A DNA stretch of 64,000 nucleotides from Prosopocoilus inquinatus (lineage: Eukaryota; Arthropoda; Insecta; Coleoptera; Lucanidae): contig CM069873.1 of assembly GCA_036172665.1 (NCBI GenBank), positions 45,292,001 through 45,356,000 of the forward strand. Reading direction: 5' to 3'. The notes under the pieces were generated by a model. It saw only the letters and a list, made by a program, of their open reading frames with translations, ran no database searches and had not been told where the DNA came from. The position numbers and the translations under genes were made by a program. Positions within the stretch are counted from its first letter, which is position 1. Every line of letters begins with the position of its first letter. Shown here piece by piece: positions 1 to 11,622 of this stretch.

Positions 1-149
1 CATGTTATTTGACGTTTGGATGGACTCCAGTAACTCTGATGTGAGATACAAAGTTCTCGGACGCAGCAGGAGCTGGAAATAGTTTTAAACGAAACAACAC
101 GCATTAGCGTTGTTCCTGTGCTGTATCTAATCGATCCTTACTTATCTAT
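1..149 (+). repeat. First complete satellite monomer (m1), used as reference unit
   Basis: This unit runs from CATGTTATTT to CTTATCTAT and is followed directly by the next CATGTTATTT at 150. It serves as the reference for unit coordinates. A near-consensus unit has 28 C, 31 G and 7 CpG in 149 bp. It contains a ClaI site ATCGAT at 130-135 overlapping a GATC at 133-136, shared by almost all units, so ClaI or a GATC cutter should give a 149-bp ladder. The near-palindrome GTTTTAAAC lies at 82-90. The phase is arbitrary: the window starts at a unit boundary by my choice of origin, and the array presumably continues upstream. Confidence 0.97.
93..114. other. Imperfect dyad (hairpin or cruciform candidate) in each monomer, shown for m1
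   Basis: Unit positions 93-98 AACAAC and 109-114 GTTGTT are reverse complements around a 10-base centre. The centre allows two alternatives: ACGC and GCGT (99-102 and 107-110) pair perfectly around the loop ATTA, or GC and GC pair inside the 6-bp stem with a 2-base bulge. The dyad recurs in nearly every unit. Common variants change one stem or loop base (CACGTATT, ATTACCG, ATTATCG, ATTTGCG, AGCATTG), and these variants mark monomer types. Short dyads of this sort are reported in many centromeric satellites; any function here is inference. Confidence 0.6.
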
Positions 150-1937
150 CATGTTATTTGACGTTTCGATGGACTCCAGTAACTCTGATGTGAGATACAA
201 AGTTCTCGGACACAGCAGAAGCTGGAAATAGTTTTGAACGAAACAACACGTATTAGCGTTGTTCCTGTGATGTATCTAATCGATCCTTACTCATCTATCA
301 TGTTATTTGACGTTTGGATGGACTCCAGTAACTCTGATGTGAGATACAAAGTTTTCGGACGCAGCAGAAGCTGAAAATAGTTTTAAACGAAACAACACGC
401 ATTACCGTTGTTCCTGTGATGTATCTAATCGATCCTTACTCATCTATCATGTTATTTGACGTTTGGAAGCACTCCGGTAACTTTGATTTGAGATACGAAT
501 TTCTCGGGCGCAGCTGAAGCTAGAAATAGTTTTAAACGAAACAACACGCATTAGCGTTGTTCCTGTGACGTATCTAATCGATCCTTACTCATCTATCATG
601 TTATTTGACGTTTGGATGGGCTCCAGTAACCCTGATGTGAGAAACGAAGTTCTCGGACGCAGCAGAAGCTGGAAATAGTTTTAAATGAAACAACACGCAT
701 TAGCGTTGTTCCTGTGATGTATCTAATCGATCCTTACTCACCCATCATGTTATTTGACGTTTGGATGGACTCCAGTATCTCTGATGTGAGATACAAAGTT
801 CTAGGACGCAGCAGAAGTTGGAAATAGTTTTAAACGAAACAACAAGTATTAGCGTTGTTCCTGTGATGTATCTAATCGATCCTTACTCATCTATCATGTT
901 ATTTGACGTTTGGATGGACTCCAGTAACTCTGATGTGAGATACGAAATTTTCGGAAGCAGCAGAAGCTGGAAATAGTTTTAAATGAAACAACACGCATTA
1001 GCGTTGTTCCTGTGCTGTATCTAATCGATCCTTACTCATCTATCATGTTATTTGACGTTTGGATGGACTCCAGTAACTCTGATGTGAGATACAAAGTTTT
1101 CGGACGCAGCAGAAGCTGGAAATAGTTTTAAACGAAACAACACGCATTACCGTTGTTCCTGTGATGTATCTAATTGATCCTTACTCATCTATCATGTTAT
1201 TTGGCGTTTCGATTAACTCCAGTAACTCTGATGTGAGATACGAAGTTTTCGGACGCAGCAGAAGCTGGAAATAGTTTTGAACGAAACAACACGTATTAGC
1301 GTTGTTCCTGTGATGTACCGAATCGATCCTTACTTTGCTACTATGTTATTTGACGTTTCGATGGACTACAGTAACTCTAATTTGAGATACGAAATTTTCG
1401 GACGCAGCAGAAGCTGGAAATAGTTTTAAACGAAACAACACGTATTAGCATTGTTCCTGTGATGTATCTAATCGATCCTTACTCATCTATAATGTTATTT
1501 GACGTTTCGATGGACTCTAGTAACTCTGATGTGAGATACGAAGTTTTTGGACGCAGCAGGAGCTGAAAATAGTTTTAAACGAAACAACACGCATTAGCGT
1601 TGTTCCTGTGCTGTATCTAATCGATCCTTACTTATCTATCATGTTATTTGACGTTTCGATGGACTCCAGTAACTCTGATGTGAGATACAAAGTTCTCGGA
1701 CGCAGCAGAAGCTGGAAATAGTTTTGAACGAAGCAACACGTATTAGCGTTGTTCCTGTGATGTATCTAATCGATCCTTAATCATCTATCATGTTATTTGA
1801 CGTTTGGATGGACTCCAGTAACTCTGATGTGAGATACAAAGTTTTCGGACGCAGCAGAAGCTGGAAATAGTTTTAAACGAAACAACACGCATTAGCGTTG
1901 TTCCTGTGATGTATCTAATCGATCCTTACTCATCTAT

Positions 1938-4900
1938 CATGTTATTTGGCGTTTCGATGGACTCCAGTAACTTTGATGTGAGATACGAAGATCTCGGACG
2001 CAGCTGAAGCTGGAAATAGTTTTAAAAGAAACAACACGCATTAGCGTTGTTCCTGTGCTGTATCTAATCGATCCTTACTTATCTATCATGTTATTTGACG
2101 TTTGGATGGACTCCAGTAACCCTGATGTGAGAAACGAAGTTCTCGGACGCAGCAGAAGCTGGAAATAGTTTTAAATGAAACAACACGCATTAGCGTTGTT
2201 CCTGTGATGTATCTAATCGATCCTTACTCACCCATCATGTTATTTGACGTTTGGATGGACTCCAGTAACTCTGATGTGAGATACAAAGTTCTAGGACGCA
2301 GCAGAAGCTGGAAATAGTTTTAAACGAAACAACACGTATTAGTGTTGTTCCAGTGATGTATCTAATCGATCCTTACTCATCTATCATGTTATTTGACGTT
2401 TGGATGGACTCCAGTAACTCTGATATGAGATACGAAATTTTCGGACGCAGCAGAAGCTGGAAATAGTTTTAAATGAAACAACACGCATTATCGTTGTTCC
2501 TGTGCTATATCTAATCGATCCTTACTCATCTATCATGTTATTTGACGTTTGGATGGACTCCAGTAACTCTGATGTGAGATACAAAGTTCTCGGACGCAGC
2601 AGGAGCTGGAAATAGTTTTAAACGAAACAACACGCATTAGCGTTGTTCCTGTGCTGTATCTAATCGATCCTTACTTATCTATCATGTTATTTGACGTTTC
2701 GATGGACTCCAGTAACTCTGATGTGAGATACAAAGTTCTCGGACACAGCAGAAGCTGGAAATAGTTTTGAACGAAACAACACGTATTAGCGTTGTTCCTG
2801 TGATGTATCTAATCGATCCTTACTCATCTATCATGTTATTTGACGTTTGGATGGACTCCAGTAACTCTGATGTGAGATACAAAGTTTTCGGACGCAGCAG
2901 AAGCTGAAAATAGTTTTAAACGAAACAACACGCATTACCGTTGTTCCTGTGATGTATCTAATCGATCCTTACTCATCTATCATGTTATTTGACGTTTGAA
3001 TGGACTCCAGTAACTCTGATGTGAGATACAAAGTTCTCGAACGCAGCAGAAGCTGGAAATAGTTTTGAACGAAACAACACGTATTAGCGTTGTTCCTGTG
3101 ATGTATCTAATCGATCCTTACTTATCTATCATGTTATTTGACGTTTCGATGGACTCCAGTAACTCTAATGTGAGATACGAAATTTTCGGACGCAGCGGAA
3201 GCTGGAAATAGTTTTAAACGAAACAACACGTATTAGCATTGTTCCTGTGATGTATCTAATCGATCCTTACTCATCTATCATGTTATTTGACGTTTCGATG
3301 GACTCTAGTAACTCTGATGTGAGATACGAAGTTTTTGGACGCAGCAGGAGCTGAAAATAGTTTTAAACGAAACAACACGCATTAGCGTTGTTCCTGTGAT
3401 GTATCTAATCGATCCTTACTCATCTATCATGTTATTTGGCGTTTCGATGGACTCCAGTAACTTTGATGTGAGATACGAAGTTCTCGGACGCAGCTGAAGC
3501 TGGAAATAGTTTTAAATGAAACAGCACGTATTAGCGTTGTTCCTGTGATGTATCTAATCGATCCTTACTCATCTATCATGTTATTTGGCGTTTCGATGGA
3601 CTCCAGTAACTTTGATGTGAGATACGAAGTTCTCGGGCGCAGCTGAAGCTAGAAATAGTTTTAAACGAAACAACACGCATTAGCGTTGTTCCTGTGATGT
3701 ATCTAATCGATCCTTACTCATCTATCATGTTATTTGACGTTTGAATGGACTCCAGTAACTCTAATGTGAGATACAATGTTCTCGGACGCAGCAGAAGCTG
3801 GAAATAGTTTTGAACGAAACAACACGTATTAGCGTTGTTCCTGTGATGTATCTAATCGATCCTTACTTATCTACTATGTTATTTGACGTTTCGATGGACT
3901 CCAGTAACTCTGATGTGAGATACGAAATTTTCGGACGCAGGAGAAGCTGGAAATAGTTTTAATTGAAACAACACGCATTAGCGTTGTTCCTGTGATGTAT
4001 CTAATCGATCCTTACTCATCTATCATGTTATTTGACGTTTGGATGCACTCCGGTAACTTTGATGTGAGATACGAAGTTCTAGGGCGCAGCTGAAGTTAGA
4101 AATAGTTTTAAACGAAACAACACGCATTAGCGTTGTTCCTGTGACGTATCTAATCGATCCTTACTCATCTATCATGTTATTTGACGTTTGAATGGACTCC
4201 AGTAACTCTAATGTGAGATACAATGTTCTCGGACGCAGCTGAAGTTAGAAATAGTTTTAAACGAAACAACACGCATTAGCGTTGTTCCTGTGATGTGTCT
4301 AATCGATCCTTAATCATCTATCATGTTATTTGACGTTTGGATGGACTCCAGTAACTCTGATGTGAGATACAAAGTTTTCGGACGCAGCAGAAGCTGGAAA
4401 TAGTTTTAAACGAAACAACACGCATTAGCGTTGTACCTGTGATGTATCTAATCGATACTTACTCATCTATCATGTTATTTGGCGTTTCGATGGACTCCAG
4501 TAACTTTGATGTGAGATACGAAGTTCTCGGACGCAGCTGAAGCTGTAAATAGTTTTAAACGAAACAACACGCATTAGCGTTGTTCCTGTGCTGTATCTAA
4601 TCGATCCTTACTTATCTATCATGTTATTTGACGTTTGGATGGACTCCAGTAACCCTGATGTGAGAAACGAAGTTCTCGGACGCAGCAGAAGCTGGAAATA
4701 GTTTTAAATGAAACAACACGCATTAGCGTTGTTCCTGTGATGTATCTAATCGATCCTTATTTATCTATCATGTTATTTGACGTTTCGATGGACTCTAGTA
4801 ACTCTGATGTGAGATACGAAGTTCTTGGGTGCAGCAGAATCTGGAAATAGTTTTAAACGAAACAACACGCATTAGCGTTGTTCCTGTGATGTATCTAATC

Positions 4901-5513
4901 GATCCTTACTCATCTATCACGTTATTTGACGTTTAGATGGACTCCAGTAACTCTGATGTGAGATACAAAGTTTTCGGACGCAGCAGAAGCTGGAAATAGT
5001 TTTAAATGAAACAACACGCATTAGCGTTGTTCCTGTGATGTATCTAATCGATCCTTACTCATCTATCATGTTATTTGACGTTTGGATGCACTCCGGTAAC
5101 TTTGATGTGAGATACGAAGTTCTCGGGCGCAGCTGAAGCTAGAAATAGTTTTAAACGAAACAACACGCATTAGCGTTGTTCCTGTGACGTACCTAATCGA
5201 TCCTTACTCATCTATCATGTTATTTGACGTTTGAATGGACTCCAGTAACTCTGATGTGAGATACAATGTTCTCGGACGCAGCAGAAGCTGGAAATAGTTT
5301 TGAACGAAACAACACGTATTAGCGTTGTTCCTGTGATGTATCTAATCGATCCTTAATCATCTATCATGTTATTTGACGTTTGGATGGACTCCAGTAACTC
5401 TGATGTGAGATACAAAGTTTTCGGACGCAGCAGAAGCTGGAAATAGTTTTAAACGAAACATCACGCGTTAGCGTTGTTCCTGTGATGTATCTAATCGATC
5501 CTTACTCATCTAT
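1938..5513 (+). repeat. Complete 24-monomer HOR (m14-m37, 3,576 bp)
   Basis: The unit begins with the monomer carrying AAGATCTCGG (a BglII site at 1,989) and ends just before the next monomer with that signature (site at 5,565), exactly 24 x 149 = 3,576 bp later. Diagnostic order inside: AACCCTG monomer, CTAGG monomer, GATATGAG monomer, CAGG monomer, CACAGC monomer, ATTACCG monomer, CTCGAACG monomer, CAGCGGAAG monomer, GTTTTTGG monomer, two GGCGTTTCG...TTTG monomers, ACAATG monomer, GCAGGAGAAG monomer, GCACTCCGG monomer, GATGTGTCT monomer, TTGTACC monomer, CTGTAAATAG monomer, AACCCTG again, GGGTGCAGC monomer, TCACGTT monomer, a second GCACTCCGG monomer, a second ACAATG monomer and an AAACATC monomer. 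Parts of this order recur through the first 39 kb, so I take it as the closest thing here to an ancestral HOR. Confidence 0.85.
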
Positions 5514-8344
5514 CATGTTATTTGGCGTTTCGATGGACTCCAGTAACTTTGATGTGAGATACGAAGATCTCGGACGCAGCTGAAGCTGGAAATAGTTTTA
5601 AAAGAAACAACACGCATTAGCGTTGTTCCTGTGCTGTATCTAATCGATCCTTACTTATCTATCATGTTATTTGACGTTTGGATGGACTCCAGTAACCCTG
5701 ATGTGAGAAACGAAGTTCTCGGACGCAGCAGAAGCTGGAAATAGTTTTAAATGAAACAACACGCATTAGCGTTGTTCCTGTGATGTACCTAATCGATCCT
5801 TACTCACCCATCATGTTATTTGACGTTTGGATGGACTCCAGTAACTCTGATGTGAGATACAAAGTTCTAGGACGCAGCAGAAGCTGGAAATAGTTTTAAA
5901 CGAAACAACACGTATTAGTGTTGTTCCTGTGATGTATCTAATCGATCCTTACTCATCTATCATGTTATTTGACGTTTGGATGGACTCCAGTAACTCTGAT
6001 ATGAGATACGAAATTTTCGGACGCAGCAGAAGCTGGAAATAGTTTTAAATGAAACAACACGCATTATCGTTGTTCCTGTGCTATATCTAATCGATCCTTA
6101 CTCATCTATCATGTTATTTGACGTTTGGATGGACTCCAGTAACTCTGATGTGAGATACAAAGTTCTCGAACGCAGCAGGAGCTGGAAATAGTTTTAAACG
6201 AAACAACACGCATTAGCGTTGTTCCTGTGCTGTATCTAATCGATCCTTACTTATCTATCATGTTATTTGACGTTTCGATGGACTCCAGTAACTCTGATGT
6301 GAGATACAAAGTTCTCGGACGCAGCAGAAGCTGGAAATAGTTTTGAACGAAACAACACGTATTAGCGTTGTTCCTGTGATGTATCTAATCGATCCTTACT
6401 CATCTATCATGTTATTTGACGTTTGGATGGACTCCAGTAACTCTGATGTGAGATACAAAGTTTTCGGACGCAGCAGAAGCTGAAAATAGTTTTAAACGAA
6501 ACAACACGCATTACCGTTGTTCCTGTGATGTATCTAATCGATCCTTACTCATCTATCATGTTATTTGACGTTTGAATGGACTCCAGTAACTCTGATGTGA
6601 GATACAAAGTTCTCGGACGCAGCAGAAGCTGGAAATAGTTTTGAACGAAACAACACGTATTAGCGTTGTTCCTGTGATGTATCTAATCGATCCTTACTTA
6701 TCTATCATGTTATTTGACGTTTCGATGGACTCCAGTAACTCTAATGTGAGATACGAAATTTTCGGACGCAGCGGAAGCTGGAAATAGTTTTAAACGAAAC
6801 AACACGTATTAGCATTGTTCCTGTGATGTATCTAATCGATCCTTACTCATCTATCATGTTATTTGACGCTTCGATGGACTCTAGTAACTCTGATGTGAGA
6901 TACGAAGTTTGTGGACGCAGCAGGAGCTGAAAATAGTTTTAAACGAAACAACACGCATTAGCGTTGTTCCTGTGATGTATCTAATCGATCCTTACTCATC
7001 TATCATGTTATTTGGCGTTTCGATGGACTCCAGTAACTTTGATGTGAGATACGAAGTTCTCGGACGCAGCTGAAGCTGGAAATAGTTTTAAATGAAACAG
7101 CACGTATTAGCGTTGTTCCTGTGATGTATCTAATCGATCCTTACTCATCTATCATGTTATTTGGCGTTTCGATGGACTCCAGTAACTTTGATGTGAGATA
7201 CGAAGTTCTCGGGCGCAGCTGAAGCTAGAAATAGTTTTAAACGAAACAACACGCATTAGCGTTGTTCCTGTGATGTATCTAATCGATCCTTACTCATCTA
7301 TCATGTTATTTGACGTTTGAATGGACTCCAGTAACTCTAATGTGAGATACAATGTTCTCGGACGCAGCAGAAGCTGGAAATAGTTTTGAACGAAACAACA
7401 CGTATTAGCGTTGTTCCTGTGATGTATCTAATCGATCCTTACTTATCTACTATGTTATTTGACGTTTCGATGGACTCCAGTAACTCTGATGTGAGATACG
7501 ATATTTTCGGACGCAGGAGAAGCTGGAAATAGTTTTAAATGAAACAACACGCATTAGCGTTGTTCCTGTGATGTATCTAATCGATCCTTACTCATCTATC
7601 ATGTTATTTGACGTTTGGATGCACTCCGGTAACTTTGATGTGAGATACGAAGTTCTAGGGCGCAGCTGAAGTTAGAAATAGTTTTAAACGAAACAACACG
7701 CATTAGCGTTGTTCCTGTGACGTATCTAATCGATCCTTACTCATCTATCATGTTATTTGACGTTTGAATGGACTCCAGTAACTCTAATGTGAGATACAAT
7801 GTTCTCGGACGCAGCTGAAGTTAGAAATAGTTTTAAACGAAACAACACGCATTAGCGTTGTTCCTGTGATGTGTCTAATCGATCCTTAATCATCTATCAT
7901 GTTATTTGACGTTTGGATGGACTCCAGTAACTCTGATGTGAGATACAAAGTTTTCGGACGCAGCAGAAGCTGGAAATAGTTTTAAACGAAACAACACGCA
8001 TTAGCGTTGTACCTGTGATGTATCTAATCGATCCTTACTCATCTATCATGTTATTTGGCGTTTCGATGGACTCCAGTAACTTTGATGTGAGATACGAAGT
8101 TCTCGGACGCAGCTGAAGCTGTAAATAGTTTTAAACGAAACAACACGCATTAGCGTTGTTCCTGTGCTGTATCTAATCGATCCTTACTTATCTATCATGT
8201 TATTTGACGTTTGGATGGACTCCAGTAACCCTGATGTGAGAAACGAAGTTCTCGGACGCAGCAGAAGCTGGAAATAGTTTTAAATGAAACAACACGCATT
8301 AGCGTTGTTCCTGTGATGTATCTAATCGATCCTTACTCATCTAT
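5514..8344 (+). repeat. Second, shortened copy of the 24-mer (m38-m56, 19 monomers)
   Basis: The same order as 1,938-5,513 restarts with the BglII-bearing monomer and continues for 19 units. It breaks off after the second AACCCTG monomer (8,196-8,344), where the next unit is the GTTTTTGG type instead of the expected GGGTGCAGC type. Differences from the first copy are single bases, such as CTCGAACG near 6,165 and GACGCTTCG with GTTTGTGG at 6,865-6,912. The jump is explained by the 10-monomer duplication that follows. Confidence 0.85.
6855..8344 (+). repeat. 10-monomer tandem duplication, copy 1 (m47-m56)
   Basis: This block runs GTTTTTGG-type, two GGCGTTTCG types, ACAATG type, GCAGGAGAAG type, GCACTCCGG type, GATGTGTCT type, TTGTACC type, CTGTAAATAG type and AACCCTG type. 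The next 1,490 bp repeat it. Both copies share CGATATTTTCGG in the GCAGGAGAAG monomer, a base not seen in the older copy near 3,930. The two GACGCTTCG and GTTTGTGG changes are private to this copy, so it has its own mutations. Confidence 0.85.
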
Positions 8345-9834
8345 CATGTTATTTGACGTTTCGATGGACTCTAGTAACTCTGATGTGAGATACGAAGTTT
8401 TTGGACGCAGCAGGAGCTGAAAATAGTTTTAAACGAAACAACACGCATTAGCGTTGTTCCTGTGATGTATCTAATCGATCCTTACTCATCTATCATGTTA
8501 TTTGGCGTTTCGATGGACTCCAGTAACTTTGATGTGAGATACGAAGTTCTCGGACGCAGCTGAAGCTGGAAATAGTTTTAAATGAAACAGCACGTATTAG
8601 CGTTGTTCCTGTGATGTATCTAATCGATCCTTACTCATCTATCATGTTATTTGGCGTTTCGATGGACTCCAGTAACTTTGATGTGAGATACGAAGTTCTC
8701 GGGCGCAGCTGAAGCTAGAAATAGTTTTAAACGAAACAACACGCATTAGCGTTGTTCCTGTGATGTATCTAATCGATCCTTACTCATCTATCATGTTATT
8801 TGACGTTTGAATGGACTCCAGTAACTCTAATGTGAGATACAATGTTCTCGGACGCAGCAGAAGCTGGAAATAGTTTTGAACGAAACAACACGTATTAGCG
8901 TTGTTCCTGTGATGTATCTAATCGATCCTTACTTATCTACTATGTTATTTGACGTTTCGATGGACTCCAGTAACTCTGATGTGAGATACGATATTTTCGG
9001 ACGCAGGAGAAGCTGGAAATAGTTTTAAATGAAACAACACGCATTAGCGTTGTTCCTGTGATGTATCTAATCGATCCTTACTCATCTATCATGTTATTTG
9101 ACGTTTGGATGCACTCCGGTAACTTTGATGTGAGATACGAAGTTCTAGGACGCAGCTGAAGTTAGAAATAGTTTTAAACGAAACAACACGCATTAGCGTT
9201 GTTCCTGTGACGTATCTAATCGATCCTTACTCATCTATCATGTTATTTGACGTTTGAATGGACTCCAGTAACTCTAATGTGAGATACAATGTTCTCGGAC
9301 GCAGCTGAAGTTAGAAATAGTTTTAAACGAAACAACACGCATTAGCGTTGTTCCTGTGATGTGTCTAATCGATCCTTAATCATCTATCATGTTATTTGAC
9401 GTTTGGATGGACTCCAGTAACTCTGATGTGAGATACAAAGTTTTCGGACGCAGCAGAAGCTGGAAATAGTTTTAAACGAAACAACACGCATTAGCGTTGT
9501 ACCTGTGATGTATCTAATCGATCCTTACTCATCTATCATGTTATTTGGCGTTTCGATGGACTCCAGTAACTTTGATGTGAGATACGAAGTTCTCGGACGC
9601 AGCTGAAGCTGTAAATAGTTTTAAACGAAACAACACGCATTAGCGTTGTTCCTGTGCTGTATCTAATCGATCCTTACTTATCTATCATGTTATTTGACGT
9701 TTGGATGGACTCCAGTAACCCTGATGTGAGAAACGAAGTTCTCGGACGCAGCAGAAGCTGGAAATAGTTTTAAATGAAACAACACGCATTAGCGTTGTTC
9801 CTGTGATGTACCTAATCGATCCTTATTTATCTAT
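8345..9834 (+). repeat. 10-monomer tandem duplication, copy 2 (m57-m66)
   Basis: Repeats the preceding 1,490 bp monomer for monomer. Small differences include CTAGGACG near 9,146 where copy 1 has CTAGGGCG. The copy ends with the AACCCTG monomer and is followed by the GGGTGCAGC monomer, restoring the order of the 24-mer. Unequal exchange between sister arrays shifted by ten units would produce this arrangement. Confidence 0.85.
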
Positions 9835-9983
9835 CATGTTATTTGACGTTTCGATGGACTCTAGTAACTCTGATGTGAGATACGAAGTTCTTGGGTGCAG
9901 CAGAAGCTGGAAATAGTTTTAAACGAAACAACACGCATTAGCGTTGTTCCTGTGATGTATCTAATCGATCCTTACTCATCTAT

Positions 9984-10132
9984 CACGTTATTTGACGTTT
10001 AGATGGACTCCAGTAACTCTGATGTGAGATACAATGTTCTCGGACGCAGCAGAAGCTGGAAATAGTTTTGAACGAAACAACACGTATTAGCGTTGTTCCT
10101 GTGATGTATCTAATCGATCCTTAATCATCTAT
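9984..10132 (+). repeat. Chimeric monomer m68 (TCACGTT/TTTAG front, ACAATG back)
   Basis: Begins with the CACGTT...TTTAGATGG signature of the unit at 4,918 and ends with ACAATGTTCTCGG, GAACG and CCTTAATCAT of the unit at 5,216, which lies two positions later in the 24-mer. The fusion removes two units. It recurs at 19,669 and 24,288, where a further change gives AATAATTTTGAACG. Confidence 0.75.
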
Positions 10133-11473
10133 CATGTTATTTGACGTTTGGATGAACTCCAGTAACTCTGATGTGAGATACAAAGTTTTCGGACGCAGCA
10201 GAAGCTGGAAATAGTTTTAAACGAAACATCACGCATTAGCGTTGTTCCTGTGATGTATCTAATCGATCCTTACTCATCTATCATGTTATTTGACGTTTGG
10301 ATGGACTCCAGTAACCCTGATGTGAGAAACGAAGTTCTCGGACGCAGCAGAAGCTGGAAATAGTTTTAAATGAAACAACACGCATTAGCGTTGTTCCTGT
10401 GATGTATCTAATCGATTCTTACTCACCCATCATGTTATTTGACGTTTGGATGGACTCCAGTAACTCTGATGTGAGATACAAAGTTCTCGGACGCAGCAGG
10501 AGCTGGAAATAGTTTTAAACGAAACGACACGCATTAGCGTTGTTCCTGTGCTGTATCTAATCGATCCTTACTTATCTATCATGTTATTTGACGTTTCGAT
10601 GGACTCCAGTAACTCTGATGTGAGATACAAAGTTCTCGGACGCAGCAGAAGCTGGAAATAGTTTTGAACGAAACAACACGTATTAGCGTTGTTCCTGTGA
10701 TGTATCTAATCGATCCTTACTCATCTATCATGTTATTTGACGTTTGGATGGACTCCAGTAACTCTGATGTGAGATACAAAGTTTTCGGACGCAGCAGAAG
10801 CTGAAAATAGTTTTAAACGAAACAACACGCATTACCGTTGTTCCTGTGATGTATCTAATCGATCCTTACTCATCTATCATGTTATTTGACGTTTGAATGG
10901 ACTCCAGTAACTCTGATGTGAGATACAAAGTTCTCGGACGCAGCAGAAGCTGGAAATAGTTTTGAACGAAACAACACGTATTAGCGTTGTTCCTGTGATG
11001 TATCTAATCGATCCTTACTCATCTATCATGTTATTTGACGTTTCGATGGACTCTAGTAACTCTGATGTGAGATACGAAGTTTTTGGACGCAGCAGGAGCT
11101 GAAAATAGTTTTAAACGAAACAACACGCATTAGCGTTGTTCCTGTGCTGTATCTAATCGATCCTTACTTATCTATCATGTTATTTGACGTTTCGATGGAC
11201 TCCAGTAACTCTGATGTGAGATACGAAATTTTCGGACGCAGGAGAAGCTGGAAATAGTTTTAAATGAAACAACACGCAATAGCGTTGTTCCTGTGATGTA
11301 TCTAATCGATCCTTACTCATCTATCATGTTATTTGACGTTTGGATGCACTCCGGTAACTTTGATGTGAGATACGAAGTTCTAGGGCGCAGCTGAAGTTAG
11401 AAATAGTTTTAAACGAAACAACACGCATTAGCGTTGTTCCTGTGACGTATCTAATCGATCCTTACTCATCTAT

Positions 11474-11622
11474 CATGTTATTTGACGTTTGAATGGACTC
11501 CAGTAACTCTAATGTGAGATACAATGTTCTCGGACGCAGCAGAAGCTGGAAATAGTTTTAAACGAAACAACACGCATTACCGTTGTTCCTGTGATGTATC
11601 TAATTGATCCTTACTCATCTAT
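11474..11622 (+). repeat. Chimeric monomer m78 (ACAATG front, ATTACCG/ATTGATCC back)
   Basis: The first half carries TTTGAATGG, TCTAATG and ACAATG, typical of one monomer type. The second half carries ATTACCG and AATTGATCC, typical of m8 (1,044). The breakpoint lies between about unit positions 55 and 100. The same chimera occurs at 21,308 and 25,927 in the 31-mers, each time followed by the GATTAACTCC unit. It looks like an exchange inside a monomer that joined two HOR segments. Confidence 0.75.

Larger units (their letters stand above)
1..1937 (+). repeat. Monomers m1-m13, mosaic segment before the first complete 24-mer
   Basis: These thirteen units start with three types (m1-m3) that are repeated at m18-m20, 17 units (2,533 bp) later, including a rare CGGACACAGC variant near 208 and 2,741. 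m4 carries GGAAGCACTCCGG and m5 the AACCCTG plus GAGAAACG signature. m9 (1,193-1,341) and m10 (1,342-1,490) form a rare pair: m9 has GATTAACTCC and a CCGAATCG...TTTGCT tail, and m10 has GGACTACAG and TCTAATTTG. The same pair recurs starting at 11,623, 21,457 and 26,076, always in register. The segment is truncated upstream by the window edge. Confidence 0.85.

Noticed and set aside
2..82. Short forward ORF in the unit, ATG at unit position 2 to TAG at 80-82 (26 codons)
   Set aside because: It recurs only because the satellite recurs. Many types break it (TTTGA gives TGA, CAGCTGAAG gives TGA), 149 is not a multiple of 3, and there is no sign of codon-level constraint.
60..140. tRNA-like A and B boxes suggesting SINE ancestry (CGCAGCAG and AATCGATCC)
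   Set aside because: Both depart from the box consensus at several fixed positions, no cloverleaf can be folded, and there is no poly-A or target-site duplication.
1..149. Antisense ORF of about 34 codons starting at ATGCGTGTTG on the reverse strand
   Set aside because: The start exists only in CACGCAT units, it crosses the unit boundary to a stop, and its residues change freely between types.
1..149. Internal subrepeats that would make the 149-bp unit a dimer of about 75 bp
   Set aside because: The halves share only short words such as TGATGT; no consistent alignment of the two halves is visible.
518..529. AGCTAGAAATAG resembles the repeat:anti-repeat loop of Cas9 guide RNA scaffolds
   Set aside because: Only a 12-base match around a GAAA loop with a 3-bp stem. 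It arises by one base change from the common AGCTGGAAATAG, and no tracr-like or spacer structure surrounds it.
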